This document shows positions 32,869 through 45,300 of a stretch of 54,217 bases of DNA, one piece after another. Each line of letters opens with the position of its first letter. Position 1 is the stretch's first letter. The notes under the pieces are model-generated. The model saw only the letters and a list, made by a program, of their open reading frames with translations. It did no database searches and was not told the DNA's origin. The stretch comes from Capniomyces stellatus. Taxonomy: Eukaryota > Kickxellomycota > Harpellomycetes > Harpellales > Legeriomycetaceae. The stretch covers positions 483,841 through 538,057 of the forward strand of contig LUVW01000007.1 in the NCBI GenBank assembly GCA_001661515.1. Reading direction: 5' to 3'. Position numbers and translations under genes: made by a program.

Positions 32869-34500
32869 TTTCTTCCTTTATTTTTTATTTCTCTTTTTTC
32901 TGTTTTGTTGTTATTTCGCCTGTTCCGAGACTAGCTGTTTGATTAGTAGAATTGAGATTACTGTGTGTTGTTAAATGATATTGTAAATGGTAAATTTGAA
33001 TGGTAGATTTACTCGCAAGTACGACTGTGTTGTTTTTGGTGTTGTTTTTTTGCAAAAGGGGGGTGTTTGTTTATAATTGCTACACTTTTCAACTTTACGG
33101 TTTACAAAATAAATAAAACGAGAATAAACTTGTTTTTGAGCCAAAAGAACCTAGAGAAGATAAAATAGCGAAAACACTAACTGACCCATAATCCAAAGTG
33201 GGATCAGTTCTATTTAAATAGACACTATTTTACTATTGTAACTTTCAAAATTTTACACATTTATTAAAGTTTATATTAATACATTTCAATAATATTAATA
33301 AAAAAAGGATTCTTGCGCTCGGGTATATCTGCACTAGTGAAGTACATACTGAGGTCGGATCATTACTATTTGCAAACTATACCAATATCACGCTATACGG
33401 CTTTTCACGCAAGAGTCGGATGGCAATACTTGGAGGCCCTTTAAACGGCCTAAAAAAAAATTCCAATAAAAAAAACAAAAAAAACGAGAATAAATGAATC
33501 AAATGGTAATACCGAAATCACAAAGTGTTATTTGTTTTTTGTTTACTTAACAGGAATCCCACAAGTTTATTTCCTGATTTAAACAAGCCAATAACATTAT
33601 ATTTAGCGTTTTAATGAAATATAGTTTTAAAAAAGATATTTGTTTTCCTTTTATTTGCCTTTTTCTCGTTTATCCTTTTAGTCCAAACAAAGGCTAGGCG
33701 GTGCTTGTGTTGTGGATTAATTCCAACCACGGGAAATGGTATATACTTTAATGGGTTTCCTATCACAGGGGTTTTTATCCGAAAAGCTACGAGCACCATA
33801 TTTTATTTTACTATATTCTATTATACACACTATTATTAACGTCTTATTATTACAGATATCTATTCTTGCACATTGACAGGCCGTGCCCATGGGACAATAG
33901 CTGAATACAATGACCCTTTGGCAACAGAGAGCCTTTGTGATTAATAGGTAGCTTGATTCCAATATACAATATTTTTATTCTAGCTACATTTATTACAAAT
34001 CACATATTACCTTGTTACTTTAAGCCATTAGTGAACCGTTTTCATAAAGTGTTTTTCCCTAATGTGTCATGTCTCAGTTTATATACAGCTATAGCGCGCT
34101 GTATGAGCACAGTGTGATTAGGGTCTTTTCTAAAAATGACAAATGTCTACTCTGAATAAACATTATAACTATACACATACTTGTGTTGTCTTAGATTAGC
34201 AAATCTTCACCATAACAATACTGTTACAACTACTATTACTACTATTATTACTACTACTGATCCATCTTTGGATTAAAATACAATCAACCTCCCAAGTACA
34301 CCTACTAGTAAAGAAAATACTCTAGGTGCTGAAATCAAATCCTAATATAGAAAATTTAGGTACAGTTCTACCAAGAAGCTGACGACACTTGCTGGTATAC
34401 AAAAAATTTAGTGATACAGTGAATATTCTGCATACAGCTAGGCATGGCAATTAGAGGATGGGAAGATACGCATTTAGCTGAGCGATGGTATCTTTACAGA
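32869..34500. other. Intergenic between the two Ppx1-family genes
   Basis: About 1.6 kb of AT-rich sequence upstream of PPX1 and downstream of its paralogue. It contains an ACT/ATT-type imperfect trinucleotide repeat near 34229-34258 and several short chance ORFs. I see no remnant of a third copy. Confidence 0.5.
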
Positions 34501-36370
34501 TCAGGGTCTACCTTTTTCTATAAGCATGTTTAGTACTTTATCTTCGATCTCCTTTTGTTTCAAGTCCAGCAGATCTTTCTCTTCTTCAACAATTAAAGTG
34601 GGGATTTTCTTTGTTTCTTTGGTGCGCGCTTCCTCTTCTTTGTGCAACATCTCTGGATAGAGCCTGTGCGGACAGGGTATTTTAGGATCAATTTGGTAGT
34701 CGTAGTTTTCTGATAGGATAGCTATTACTTTGTGCAATTGGATATCAGTAAGATCGTGTTTGCGCATGTTGAAGTAGTAGTTGTTGCTGGACCTCCCGCT
34801 GGGAAACTCCTTGTATTCGACCAGGTTAAAGACTCGTTTTGACTTGAGCACCAGGATTATTCTTTTGCGGTCAATAGCGGAAATGTTCTTGTTGAAACTG
34901 ATAACTAAATCCATACCGAATTTGTTGCAGCCACCGAATCTCGACTCGGACTCTCCCGCTGCAACAATTACATTAAACGCGTACTCACGTTTGGGAAGTG
35001 ATGCTGTAAACGAGGCGTCTATTGTTTGGAGGGAGTAATGTTTTATCCAGGGCTTCAGACGGATTGGAACTATATTGAGTACGCCAACCGCGTCCTTGTA
35101 GGTGCGATTTCCTTCATGTATCAAGCAGACCTGGCGTTGCGTCATTTCAGATGGAGGGGTGCAAAGAAACACTCTACTCAAACGGCGCAGCATCTGATAA
35201 AACGTTTTATGTGTTACTTTAGCAAAATCTAAATTCGATTCTGGTAACAAGTACGATCTGCTAAAGTCACTGTTAGATATGTAGCCATAAACGTGTGTGC
35301 TTCCCACAAGCTGGGGGACTACAGTGGGCTTTAGACGCCACTTTTCGGTTACTTTGGTTGGATACATTTCGCCATTTATAGTATACTTGATTCCAATTTC
35401 AAACATCGTATCGACAATCCACGAAGCTGCGTCCCTGTCGACTTGGGTGGTTCCAGAACTCTTGAAGTTATCTGTGCTAAGCATTATTGCTGCCAGAAGT
35501 GACGTTAAAAAGTAGATGGAACGGCCGCCTTCGCGCCAATATTTAAGCACCTTTTCAACACGATCTTTAATCATAAGCGTTATAACCGAAGTGCATGACC
35601 CAGCAGGTTTGATATTCCGCATTTCTGAGTCTAGGAATTTGCCCTTGTCTTCATGATTATCCACAATACCTTTGATAAACGGTGCCATAAACTTGTCCTG
35701 TATTTTAAGCGAGTTATGGCCAACCAAATATATTTCAATGCCTTCACCGGTGCTATCAATGATGCTTTCACTGGCGCTTTTGCTTAGAAGTCTTTCAAAG
35801 TAAGGCAGCTCATTAATGAAGCTTCCTGGATATTTTCGATCAAATTGTTGCTTTTTTACGTTTTTGTACTTTTCGAATAGTTTATAACTACTATAATCTG
35901 TGAGGTAGAAGTTTAAGATATACTGGATGTCCGGTCTTAAGTTTAGTTCTATAGCATCCATGTTGAAAACAGGCAATATGCGTTTTGATTCAAAGTTGGA
36001 AACCTGGCTCTCGCTAGGGAGAAGTGACAGGTAGAATCCAAGGGCCACCGTAGACACTATCGAGTCCATATCTATTTTACATGAACCACAATTGTTGATA
36101 AAAGTGCATATTTAAATATCTACACATCAAAGTAAACTCAGCCTTAGTAGTCCAAGTTAAAAGGTGCTAAAGCGACAGGCGATCCCTATATAATATTATC
36201 CAAAGTATGGGTGCTAGTCAATTCACAAGCCCAAGTTCAATGCCAACACACTTACCGCCATCTCTGTTCCCAATAATAAATGCCGTTTTTTTGTTTCCCA
36301 AAAAACGTTCTCCTTTTAGCTCCCGGGACGCTTCTACTGCATTGTATGAAAAAACATCATATGCTATCAT
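34501..36370 (-). CDS. Ppx1 paralogue with degenerate metal-binding motifs (2 exons)
   Basis: Exons 36370-36256 and 36071-34501 join in phase (GTAAGT donor, AAATAG acceptor) into 561 residues. The exon 1 length and intron phase equal those of the PPX1 gene downstream, so this is a tandem duplicate. Alignable stretches include DMDSIVSTVALGFYLSLLPS, FMAPFIKGIVDN, AGSCTSVITLMIKDRVE and TTQVDRDAASWI. Motif I is GNRDGDMDS. Motif II is VGHN, with Gly156 where Asp is expected. Motif III is VDNHED: Asp176, Asn177, His178 instead of DHH. Those residues bind metal in the family, so loss of exopolyphosphatase activity is likely. It also carries extra segments and a Lys/Glu-rich C-terminal tail absent from PPX1. 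The long intact ORF argues against a simple pseudogene. Confidence 0.85.
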
Positions 36371-36712
36371 ATTAACTCTTTTCTGATTCCTTGGTATGTT
36401 TACAGTTTAATGTTTGGGGGGGGAGGGGGTAGTAAAATATATGTGACTTGTTAAACTAGAGTTTTGAAATAGCAAGAAAGCTAGGTTTTTACTCCCTGCT
36501 TGGTTTTATATATTTATTTGGCGTCATTTCATTGCATTCATTTGCAACTCTTGATGGCAATAAACACTTTCTTTCTTTTTTTAAAAAAAAGTATATAACA
36601 AAAGAAAGAATAATACCAGCTGTGGTTGATATCACTAAATACAATCTTTCGCATTTTAATCCTTGTCCTTTATAACATTGCATACGGGTTTGCGTACGTC
36701 TATCACTATTTT

Positions 36713-36753
36713 TTTTTACTTTTCCTTTTTACTTTTCCTTTTTACTTTTCCTT
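36713..36753. repeat. 13-base tandem repeat, about three units
   Basis: Three head-to-tail TTTTTACTTTTCC units in the intergenic region upstream of the Ppx1 paralogue. Confidence 0.75.
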
Positions 36754-37844
36754 CTAAAAAACCAACTCTAACCCCAAATAACTGTCAGCTCAGCTGTAAA
36801 TCCGACGTTACTCTCAAATATTACAAGTATTGACATGAAAATCCCCATGTATACAAAAAAATAAGTGCTAAAATGTTTTTTGTTTTTTTTTTGAATTCGG
36901 TGCTATAATGTTTAGCCCTACATGAATCAGGTATGTCTGGAAGCTGTATTTTATTTGTTAATCTGTTATGTTTACCACTTTAACTGGCGCTGTATACTCG
37001 CTATTTGGCAGCAATGGTATTCTTTAGCGTTTCAATGATCGGTATATACGCTTCGTATTCCCGGCAAATTCATCATGAAAATCCCGTGGAATATTGCTAC
37101 AGATAGTTTATACTAATGCCTTTTAAACAATTGTTTTGGTTAACGTAATAGAGACTTCAGATATAATGGAATGGACAGGCTGTTGAGGCTTTTTATTGAA
37201 TTAAACAACTGAAGATTTAGAGAACAACCATCAAAAACAAGGGCAGGTGAAGGCCCAAATGGCTTAGGAAACTTAATCCATTGTTTGTCGTCGATTAAAT
37301 TGGTGAATTGACAAGGCAGAAACCCTCGTATTTACACATCTTTAGGTTTGTGATTTGTGGTTTTTTTAACTGACCTTGAAAACTAGAAGGCAGAGGAGGT
37401 TAGTGATAGCTGGGTCAAAATTTCCGATACTTTAGATTTAAAAGCCCAAAACCGTAAAACCTTATGATTGTATCCTTATTTACTTGATGAAAGAAAATCG
37501 AGTAAAGAGAAAAGTATGTCAATAGTCACAAAATATACCAATGAAAAAAAGAAAGAAAAAAAAAGTCCTAATGGCATAGAAGGCAAACTTGGTAAGGCCG
37601 AGGTTGGTCAAACAGACAAATCGGGAAAACAAAAATATCGAAAATTAAAGTGATGAAGAAAAAAAAATAGAATGGAAATAAAGACTGCCAAGAATCGAGA
37701 AGTACAGAGACTCGATGTTTAAGGGAGTTTGTGTACTTAATTTGATCTATTAAAACTAAAAAGAGTCTGGTTTTGGAGCAGGTATTCGACCAAAGTAACC
37801 AGTCAAGTAGATTGTTGGGCAATACTGTATTAGCAAACAATGCC

Positions 37845-37884
37845 TTTTTTTTGCTTTTGTTTTTTGCTTTTGTTTTTTGCTTTG
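37845..37884. repeat. 13-base tandem repeat, about three units
   Basis: Three head-to-tail copies of TTTTTTGCTTTTG or close variants, intergenic. Confidence 0.7.
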
Positions 37885-38670
37885 AGGTACTTGAAATGTT
37901 AGTTGGATTAGAATAAAGCATAATTAGACCACGGAATAGAATAAACTTGGCTTTGAAAAATAGGCATCGAGTTTAGCAAATCAAAAGCGGACTGAATGGA
38001 AAAAAGAGAATTGAATAATGAAAACATGACTATGAAAGCGGTTCATAAATGGTAATAATAGTAACAACCATTAATAATAGCATAACCAAACAATAAAAAA
38101 CAAACGATTTCTTTACTTTTCTTTTCTTTTTTATTATTGAAATTAAATGGTTTCTTTTGATTCTTATTTTCTGCATTTCCCAATTAAGAAAATTATTTTG
38201 AAATATTAATTTTATTCCCAACTTTAAAGCAAACAAGGCCAAAAGCATAAAAGCGTAAAGAAGCAAAAGTAAAAGAAACAAAGGCAAAACGCAAAAAGGG
38301 ACAAGAACAGTAACAGGAACAGGAATGCACAAATTCTCTTAAGTGGGTATACATGGTTTAGAACAAAGGTAAATTCAATCGTAGAAAAAGAAGGTTGCTG
38401 GGAATTGAAATTAGAATTGTGGTTGGAGTGCAGAATTCAAAAAGCAAACTTTAAGAAAAAAAAACAGACAAAGCTATACGTTTGAGTAGCAAGAGACGAA
38501 ACAAAGAGCAAAGAAGTGGACATAGAATAGTAGCGGAGGTTAAAGGGGTAGATAGATAACGGATAAAACAGAACATTGACACTACTGTCTCTTGCAGTAG
38601 TAGAAAAACAAGGATAACACCACAAAAAGTAAAAGGAAAAGACACAGACAGAACGAAAAGTGTATTAAAG

Positions 38671-41397
38671 ATGGAGAATACTGCCCGCAGTATGTTGCGT
38701 ACAGTGTAAGTAAATATATCTGCAGTATAAATATACAAATATAGCAAATAGAGTCCATTCAGGCTGTGTAGTAGACTTGGGGGTTTGAATTAATAGAGAA
38801 AAAAGTTGCTGGTTGAGTTATGTGAAAATTAATGCGGAAATAAAAGTGTTTTTACTAATTTTACGTACCATACACAACAACAACAAAACATAGCAAGAAC
38901 TATACAAAAGGCTACTCTGAAGTCCAAACAAAGGTAAGAGAAGCTACATCAAATGAGCCATGGGGACCGGATGCCAATTTGATGGCAGAAATAGCCAGGG
39001 GCACATTTAATAGGTAAGCGCCGACATTCGTAATACCAAGTTACAGTATATATACATACATATATATATATTTGTGTGTGTGTGTGTGAGCATGTGTGTG
39101 TGAGCAAATTAAGCGGAGGAAGGAGTTCTAAACAGTTCCAGTAAAAAAAGAGAGCTTGGATGTCTTAATTATGGGATTATAGGGTAGAGTTTATTGAGAT
39201 TATGGAGATACTAGAGAAGAGGTTAAATGATAAAGGGAAATACTGGAGGCATGTTTTCAAGGTGAGTAGATAATATGGATAGTAGATATACATTTTATTT
39301 TAGTGGGATGCAGAAAAGAGGTTGATGAATATTAATTTGATGGAAATGTACAAGTGTAAGGGGAGTGGGAGTGGGGGGGGGGGGTATTTGCTATTTGCAC
39401 TTTGGGAAAACAATGATTATATATGTGTATTATGAGTGGAAGTGGGATTAACGATACAAATGGTGATGATAAAACCAAATAGTCGTTGATACTGATCGAA
39501 TATTGCTTGAGGTTTGGGTCAGAACATGTTGTGAAATACTACAAGGACAATATGTTTATAATCAAGACGTTGAGGGAGTTTCAGTACGTGAATGAGAGTG
39601 GGGGAGATCGTGGGTTGAATGGTAAGGATGTTATAGCGTGTATATTTGTAATTGTAGTAGGAGAATGTCAAATGTAGAAAAGTGGAACGAAATTTTGAAA
39701 ATTGGTATATTTATGTGTTGAGTTTTATTTAAGGTGAAGAGGGTGGGGGGATATGAAAGTAAACATAATTGAAATGGAAATGGAAATGGAAATATAGTTA
39801 GACAAAAGGCTAAAGAGTTGACGTCGTTACTGAATGACGACGAGAAGCTAAAGAGACTTCGAAAAAACAAAACCTGGGCTAGACGGGACAAGTATGATGA
39901 CGATGGGGAGTTTTCAGGAAAAGGGACGAATTACAATTCTAATAGAGAACAAGAGGATGACGAGAAGCGGCTGAGGTTGGCGATTGAAGCAAGCAAGAGA
40001 GAGTCGAAAAAGAATAATGTTCCAGATAACTAGTAAGGAGAAAAATTAAAAAAAACAAGGGATATAATAATGATGGAAGAGGGGAAAATTAGATTTAGGG
40101 ATATATATAATGATATAGTAAGAAGTGTAATATAACTAACAAGAAAATGATTGATGGTGGTACAATTGCAAATAGCGATGAAGAAGAGGCTTTAAGGAAA
40201 GCACTTGAGGAAAGTGCGAATGCATCGAAAAGCCAGAATGCTGATGTGTCGGCAGGAAATAACGGGACAGATCTGCTGCTGAAAATGGACGACCGCTGGC
40301 TAGCGTCATCAACACACATATTTGACACAACAGGGGGGCTGGAGATGTATGGAGGAGCAGGGTTTAACTCCGGACTTGACTCGATGGCCAACGGAGGAAT
40401 GCAAGGAGTGGGCAGTGGGTATGGGATGCCTGGGGATATGGGAGGAATGTCCAATAATGGGATGTTTACGGGGATGGATAATGGACTAAATAGCGGAGTG
40501 AACATGGGGATGGGGATGGGAATGAGTGCGGGAATGGGGATGGATGGTGGGGCCCAGTCTTCACAGTTTGGGGCAAGTGCAGGTCCAAACGCTTTTCAAA
40601 CAGACGGATTCAACGTGTTTGGGTCAACAGGTGTGGGCATGGCAGGCAGCTCGACAGGATTTAAAACAGAGCCAGGGGCACCGTCACCATCCTCAAACGA
40701 CCCTTTTAGTGCTCATGGGACATTTGGAAACGTGTTTGACACAGGATCCAACGCAAAGCCACTGCCTTTTGGGATCAACTCGAGCGATCCAGCAGCCAAG
40801 CTGGCAGAGATTGCTAGAAACAGCACTAAAATCGACCCCTTTGCCAACCTAGCCAACTCGTCCAACTCGTCCAACCCATTCACTGCCCAGCAAAGCAACT
40901 CTCCGTTTGGGTCAAACATAAACACAAACACAGAATCAGCAACTTTACCCTTTGGAAACACCATGGCTTCCAACAGCCTTTTTACTAGCGGTACGGCAAA
41001 TTCGGCTGGTGCATTTGACCAGAATTCGAATAAATTTGGTCAGAATCCTTTTGCAACTGCCTCAACATCTTATTCTACTGCTTCTACTTCTACTGCTTCT
41101 GCTTCTGCATCAACCAGCCAGCCATTGCATATGACCAACTCACTGTTCACCTCGCAATCTAGTTTTCCAACACAACCAGCGAACCCAAACATGAACAGCG
41201 GTATTAGTAACACCGGTATTAACAGCAACAACTTATTTGGCTCAGCACATCCAAACACTCAGAGTCCGTTTGGAAACACCAACACTAGTGGCTTCAACTC
41301 CCCTGTCCATGGCTCCCTGCCTCAATCCACCACTCTAAACACCAATTCTCAAAACAACAACCCATCGCAACAAAATAGCCAAAACTTGTTCTATTAA
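38671..41397 (+). CDS. ENT1: Epsin (ENTH domain endocytic adaptor, 6 exons)
   Basis: Exons 38671-38705, 38894-39013, 39183-39261, 39483-39621, 39798-40032 and 40119-41397 join in phase into 628 residues. Exons 1-5 encode the ENTH domain, which binds PtdIns(4,5)P2: RTVKNYTKGYSE, KVREATSNEPWGP, LMAEIARGTFNR, then a lysine-rich KYWRHVFKSLILIEYCLRFG and NVRQKAKELTSLL. Two ubiquitin-interacting motifs follow (EKRLRLAIEASKRES and EEALRKALEESA). The long Asn/Gly/Ser-rich tail carries two NPF motifs and several DPF/SPF/LPF variants for EH-domain and adaptor binding. The family links ubiquitinated cargo, clathrin and membrane. The exon 5/6 join (TA|GTAAGG to ATATAG) is the least certain; an alternative acceptor at 40143 fails the phase. 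The tail ends NLFY rather than a classic clathrin box. Confidence 0.88.
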
Positions 41398-42385
41398 ATT
41401 TCCATACCATAAACTACCACTTTTACATCTATATATTTACTTTTTTTTCCTCTTTTATTTTTACTATTTGCTTTCAATTTGTTTATTTACTTGCCAGGTT
41501 TCCCACTTTTAAAAACAAAAGCGTAAAAAACCCCCATCTTTATAAAAGCAACAAAATAATTACACGATAAATGTAAATTGATTCGCAATCAAACCTATTC
41601 GCCTCTCTTACTATTTGTTGAAGTAGTACCACCACAATTTCAATTTACACCTCAAGTTTGCGAACATCAACTTCTCTTTCTTGTAACCTTCTCAACCCAC
41701 TCTTTCCCCTGCTCTTCTTTTATCTTGCTCTTCTTTTATCTTGCTCTTCTTTTTTATTCAATTTATAAATACACTTTTTGCCCTAGTTTAGATTCTGGCA
41801 AACTACCAAACTAGTAATTTAGAAACAACCCTGTTTACATAATAAACATAAGGGATAACGGCCCAAGAAATCCAAAAAGTACTTATTTTTTTGTTTATTT
41901 TTGCATAGACTCGTTGGCCAAGAAACCGCAATTCCGTTTGTGTTTACCAACCCCAACCAGCTTCTTTCTAAAATTGACGTTCGCATAAATCCATACTCGA
42001 CACACGACTACTTTTAACTCACTTATCTCTCACTCTCTTTTTTTTTTTTCCTTTTTCAGCTTTCAGCTTTACGATTCCAAACGGCAAGTATAATAGTTTA
42101 AACCAAACTCGGTGTCACATTCAGATATTTGTGTTAAATGGATGCTTTGACGCGAGGATTCGGGGAGGCGTGTCGATGCTGTTTACTTGACATTTAAATA
42201 TTCTGTGTTTTCTTAGGCTTCAATAGGTGGAATTTATATTTGGTGTGTAAATATACAAACTGAAGTGACGAGTTATCAAACGAATAAGAGTATACATTTA
42301 TTTTTGTGCTTACTGAGATTGAACAAAATAAGAAAGTGCATCAAAAAGAAAGAGCGAGTAATAGTCGAAAAAGCAGTCATACCAA
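41398..42385. other. Intergenic between epsin and the chloride channel gene
   Basis: About 1 kb between two rightward genes, containing the epsin 3' end and presumably the CLC promoter. A 16-base GCTCTTCTTTTATCTT tandem repeat of almost three units lies at about 41711-41756. No gene seen. Confidence 0.5.
41711..41756. repeat. 16-base tandem repeat, almost three units
   Basis: The unit GCTCTTCTTTTATCTT is repeated head-to-tail, with the last copy partial. It lies 3' of the epsin gene. Confidence 0.8.
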
Positions 42386-45300
42386 ATGAAGTAAGGACTT
42401 TTAAATACTAGAGTATAGCAATCATAAATCTACCCAGTTCGACAAGCTCTTGGAAGTGGAGTATGGAAAAGTGTGAAGGAGAGGATATAGCAAACATGAT
42501 TAACTAATTTAATGACACAACAGTTTTAGAAAAAGTGGACAGAGCAGTCTTGATTTCCAGCTGGAGGAGCTGCCAGTGGAAAACTCGTTAACAGGAAATG
42601 TGCCTGAAGTCACTGTTGCCTCGATAGCAACGTGGTTTGCTTCAGGGCCAATTCAGCGTGCTCGGTATAAAGATTTTTCATCTATTGGCAAGTACCAACC
42701 GAGTTTATATATATGTATATACACGTTTAGAAGTGGAGCCCTGGATTTTATTTTACTTTATCTTATTTTACCATTGTTAAAATACATTTCACCAGCTCTA
42801 ATATATATATATATATATAGCAGCTGATATGGCTGATAAAACAACTGGAGTAAAAAAAAACAGATAAATAATATGGGGGTCCAATGTACAAAATAGATTG
42901 GATTTTTGACAACTACAAAGCACGAATAAGAAGGGACAGTATCAATCGAAGGTCAAGAACCAAAATTGGAAAGTTAAAGATGATGTTGGATACGTCACAA
43001 CCATGGATAGTTTTGCTGGGAGTAGGTAAGTGTGATCCATGACTGTTATGTTACTGTGTTGTACAATATATATATATTTAATTTTTATTGATTGGTAATA
43101 TATGTACGTTAGGGATTATGGTTGGAACGATTGCCATTATTGTTTCAATTGCAACACAGTGGACAATAGACCTGAAAGACGGGTATTGCAAAACAGGGTT
43201 TTACTTGAACCAAAAGTTTTGCTGTTGGAAGACCGATGGTAAATTTATGGCTAAATCGACTATTTTTTTTTAATTCTACTTTTCTTCTCGCTTTACTAGT
43301 CCGACTATATATATATAAATACATACACCTTTTTCAGTTTGGTTTGGCTTATATGTGTTGATGATTGGGTTGTGTTTGTGAATGGACATGTAGACTTTTG
43401 CGAGGACTGGTCAAGCTGGAGCGAAGCATTTGGAATGAAATGGACTTTTGGGGAAAAACTGCTGCAGTTTGTGATTTATTTGTTTGACTCGGTAAGTCTC
43501 AAGTCTACAAGTATATGCAAAGACGAGAATGAAGTGGCATGGTTTAATTATTTTGGGCTTTTCTGTATGTATAAAAGGTGCTGTTTTCGGGGATCAGTAC
43601 GTTGTTGGTGACGTTCTATGCGCCGTACGCAGCGGGGCAAGGAATGGCGGAACTAAAGACAATAATGAGTGGGTTTGTGATGAGGGAGTTCTTGGGAGTG
43701 CGAACTTTGGTGATAAAGTGTGTTGGAATAGTGTTTTCTGTTGCGTCGGGGCTAAGTATTGGCAAGGAGGTGGCGTTGGTTCATATAGCAGCTTGTTGCG
43801 GAGAAATCATAACGCACATATTCCCAAGCATCAGGCAGAATGAAGCGCTTAAAAGACAGCTTTTGTCTGCTGCATCAGCAGCTGGAATATCAGTTGCGTT
43901 TGGTGCCCCGATTGCTGGTGTTTTGTTTAGCTTGGAGGTTGTTTCCTACTACTTTCCGGCCGCGACAATGTGGAAAAGCTTTTTTTGTGCCACTGTTGCT
44001 GCCGTCACGCTAAAGTACTTTGACCCCTTCAGAAATGGAAAGCTTGTTCCCTTCCAAAACGTCTATGAACGCACGTGGCTGCCATTTGAGTTTTGGTACT
44101 TTGTCCTGCTTGGTATAATTGGTGTAAGTACAACCAACATTTTTCCATTGATCCATAAAATTGATCGTTTATTTAGCCATACCAGCTGCGTATATACTAT
44201 ACTGAAACTGAATAATCTCAATTTCAAGTACCGATTGTTTGTTTCTTTTAGGGTGTCGTGGGCGCCTTTATTGTTAAACTTAATAAGGTTCTGGTCAAGT
44301 ACAGACAGAAATCGCAGCTGTACAAGTATGCTAGGGGCGAAGTAGTTGTTGTTGCGTTTGTAACAGCTATAGTATGCTACATAAATCCATTTGCAAAGTG
44401 AGTTTATATTTCTTGGAAATATATGCACTAATGTCAATATTCCAATTGTAGCTATTGCAATATTTATAACATTTGTTGCCTCTACTATTTTCATCACTAC
44501 TCTATAGAGCTGATGCGGTTACTCTGGTGTCAAATCTATTCACTGAATGTCAAGTAACAGACACGGCAGGGCTTTGCGAGTAAGTCCAAATCATTTCTTT
44601 GGTTTTGTTTCTTTATTTTCTTATAAATCTCTTTTTTTTTTTTTTTACTTTAGAAAATAATTATGGATCAGTGTGCGGGTATAAACGGGATAATCTTGTC
44701 ATGAGACATCGTATAAGCTTTGGCCCTGTATAGTAATCGCATTGTAAATTGAATAATACAAATAGCTACACCAAAATCGGGACCAACGTCACGTCGTTGC
44801 TGCTGTCGTTTGTGGTGCGTACCATCTTTACATCTATTTCATGTGGGCTGGCGGTGCCAACTGGTGTGTTTTTGCCATCTATGGCTATTGGTGCGAGCAT
44901 TGGGCGCGCTTTGGGGCTTGGAATAGAACACATGCATAGGTAAGTTTGCACCATTGTGATAGGTGTTTGAGATGGTTGATAACAGTACTAACTTTGGGTA
45001 CGTGTGTGTTTAGAATTCATCCAGAGTGGCTGATATTCAGTGCTTGTTCGGCTGATGTGAGATGTGTAACACCGGCTGTGTATGCTCTTGTTGGAGCTGC
45101 TGCTGTGCTTTCAGGGACCACTAGAATGAGTGGTAAACATTTACATGATTTATTGATAAACTTTGTTTGAAAACAATTTAAAATTAAAAAAAAAACACAC
45201 AATAAAAAGCAGTAAAAGGCTACATAATTAGTACTAATCAGTTTGTTTTTATTTTAAATACGTGTGTGTGTGTGTGTGTGTGGTTAGTAACGGTGGTGGT

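Larger units (their letters stand above)
36371..38670. promoter_or_regulatory. Head-to-head intergenic region, Ppx1 paralogue and epsin
   Basis: About 2.3 kb of AT-rich DNA between divergent starts. It has a G-rich patch at about 36415-36430, a tandem 13-base TTTTTACTTTTCC repeat near 36713-36753, and a 13-base TTTTTTGCTTTTG repeat near 37845-37884. The region approaching the epsin start is A/G-rich on the plus strand. Small ORFs are low-complexity. No gene seen. Confidence 0.5.

Noticed and set aside
31158..36370. Second Ppx1-family gene as a plain pseudogene
   Set aside because: The ORF is 561 codons without frameshift or stop, splice sites are intact, and changes concentrate in catalytic motifs, which fits a retained pseudoenzyme better than decay.
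44654..44765. Extra CLC exon at about 44654-44732 followed by a 33-base intron
   Set aside because: The frame looked open into the next exon, but the upstream exon ends in phase 2, and entering at 44654 gives an immediate stop. A direct join from 44579 to 44766 keeps phase and gives the family-like GLCDYTKIG.
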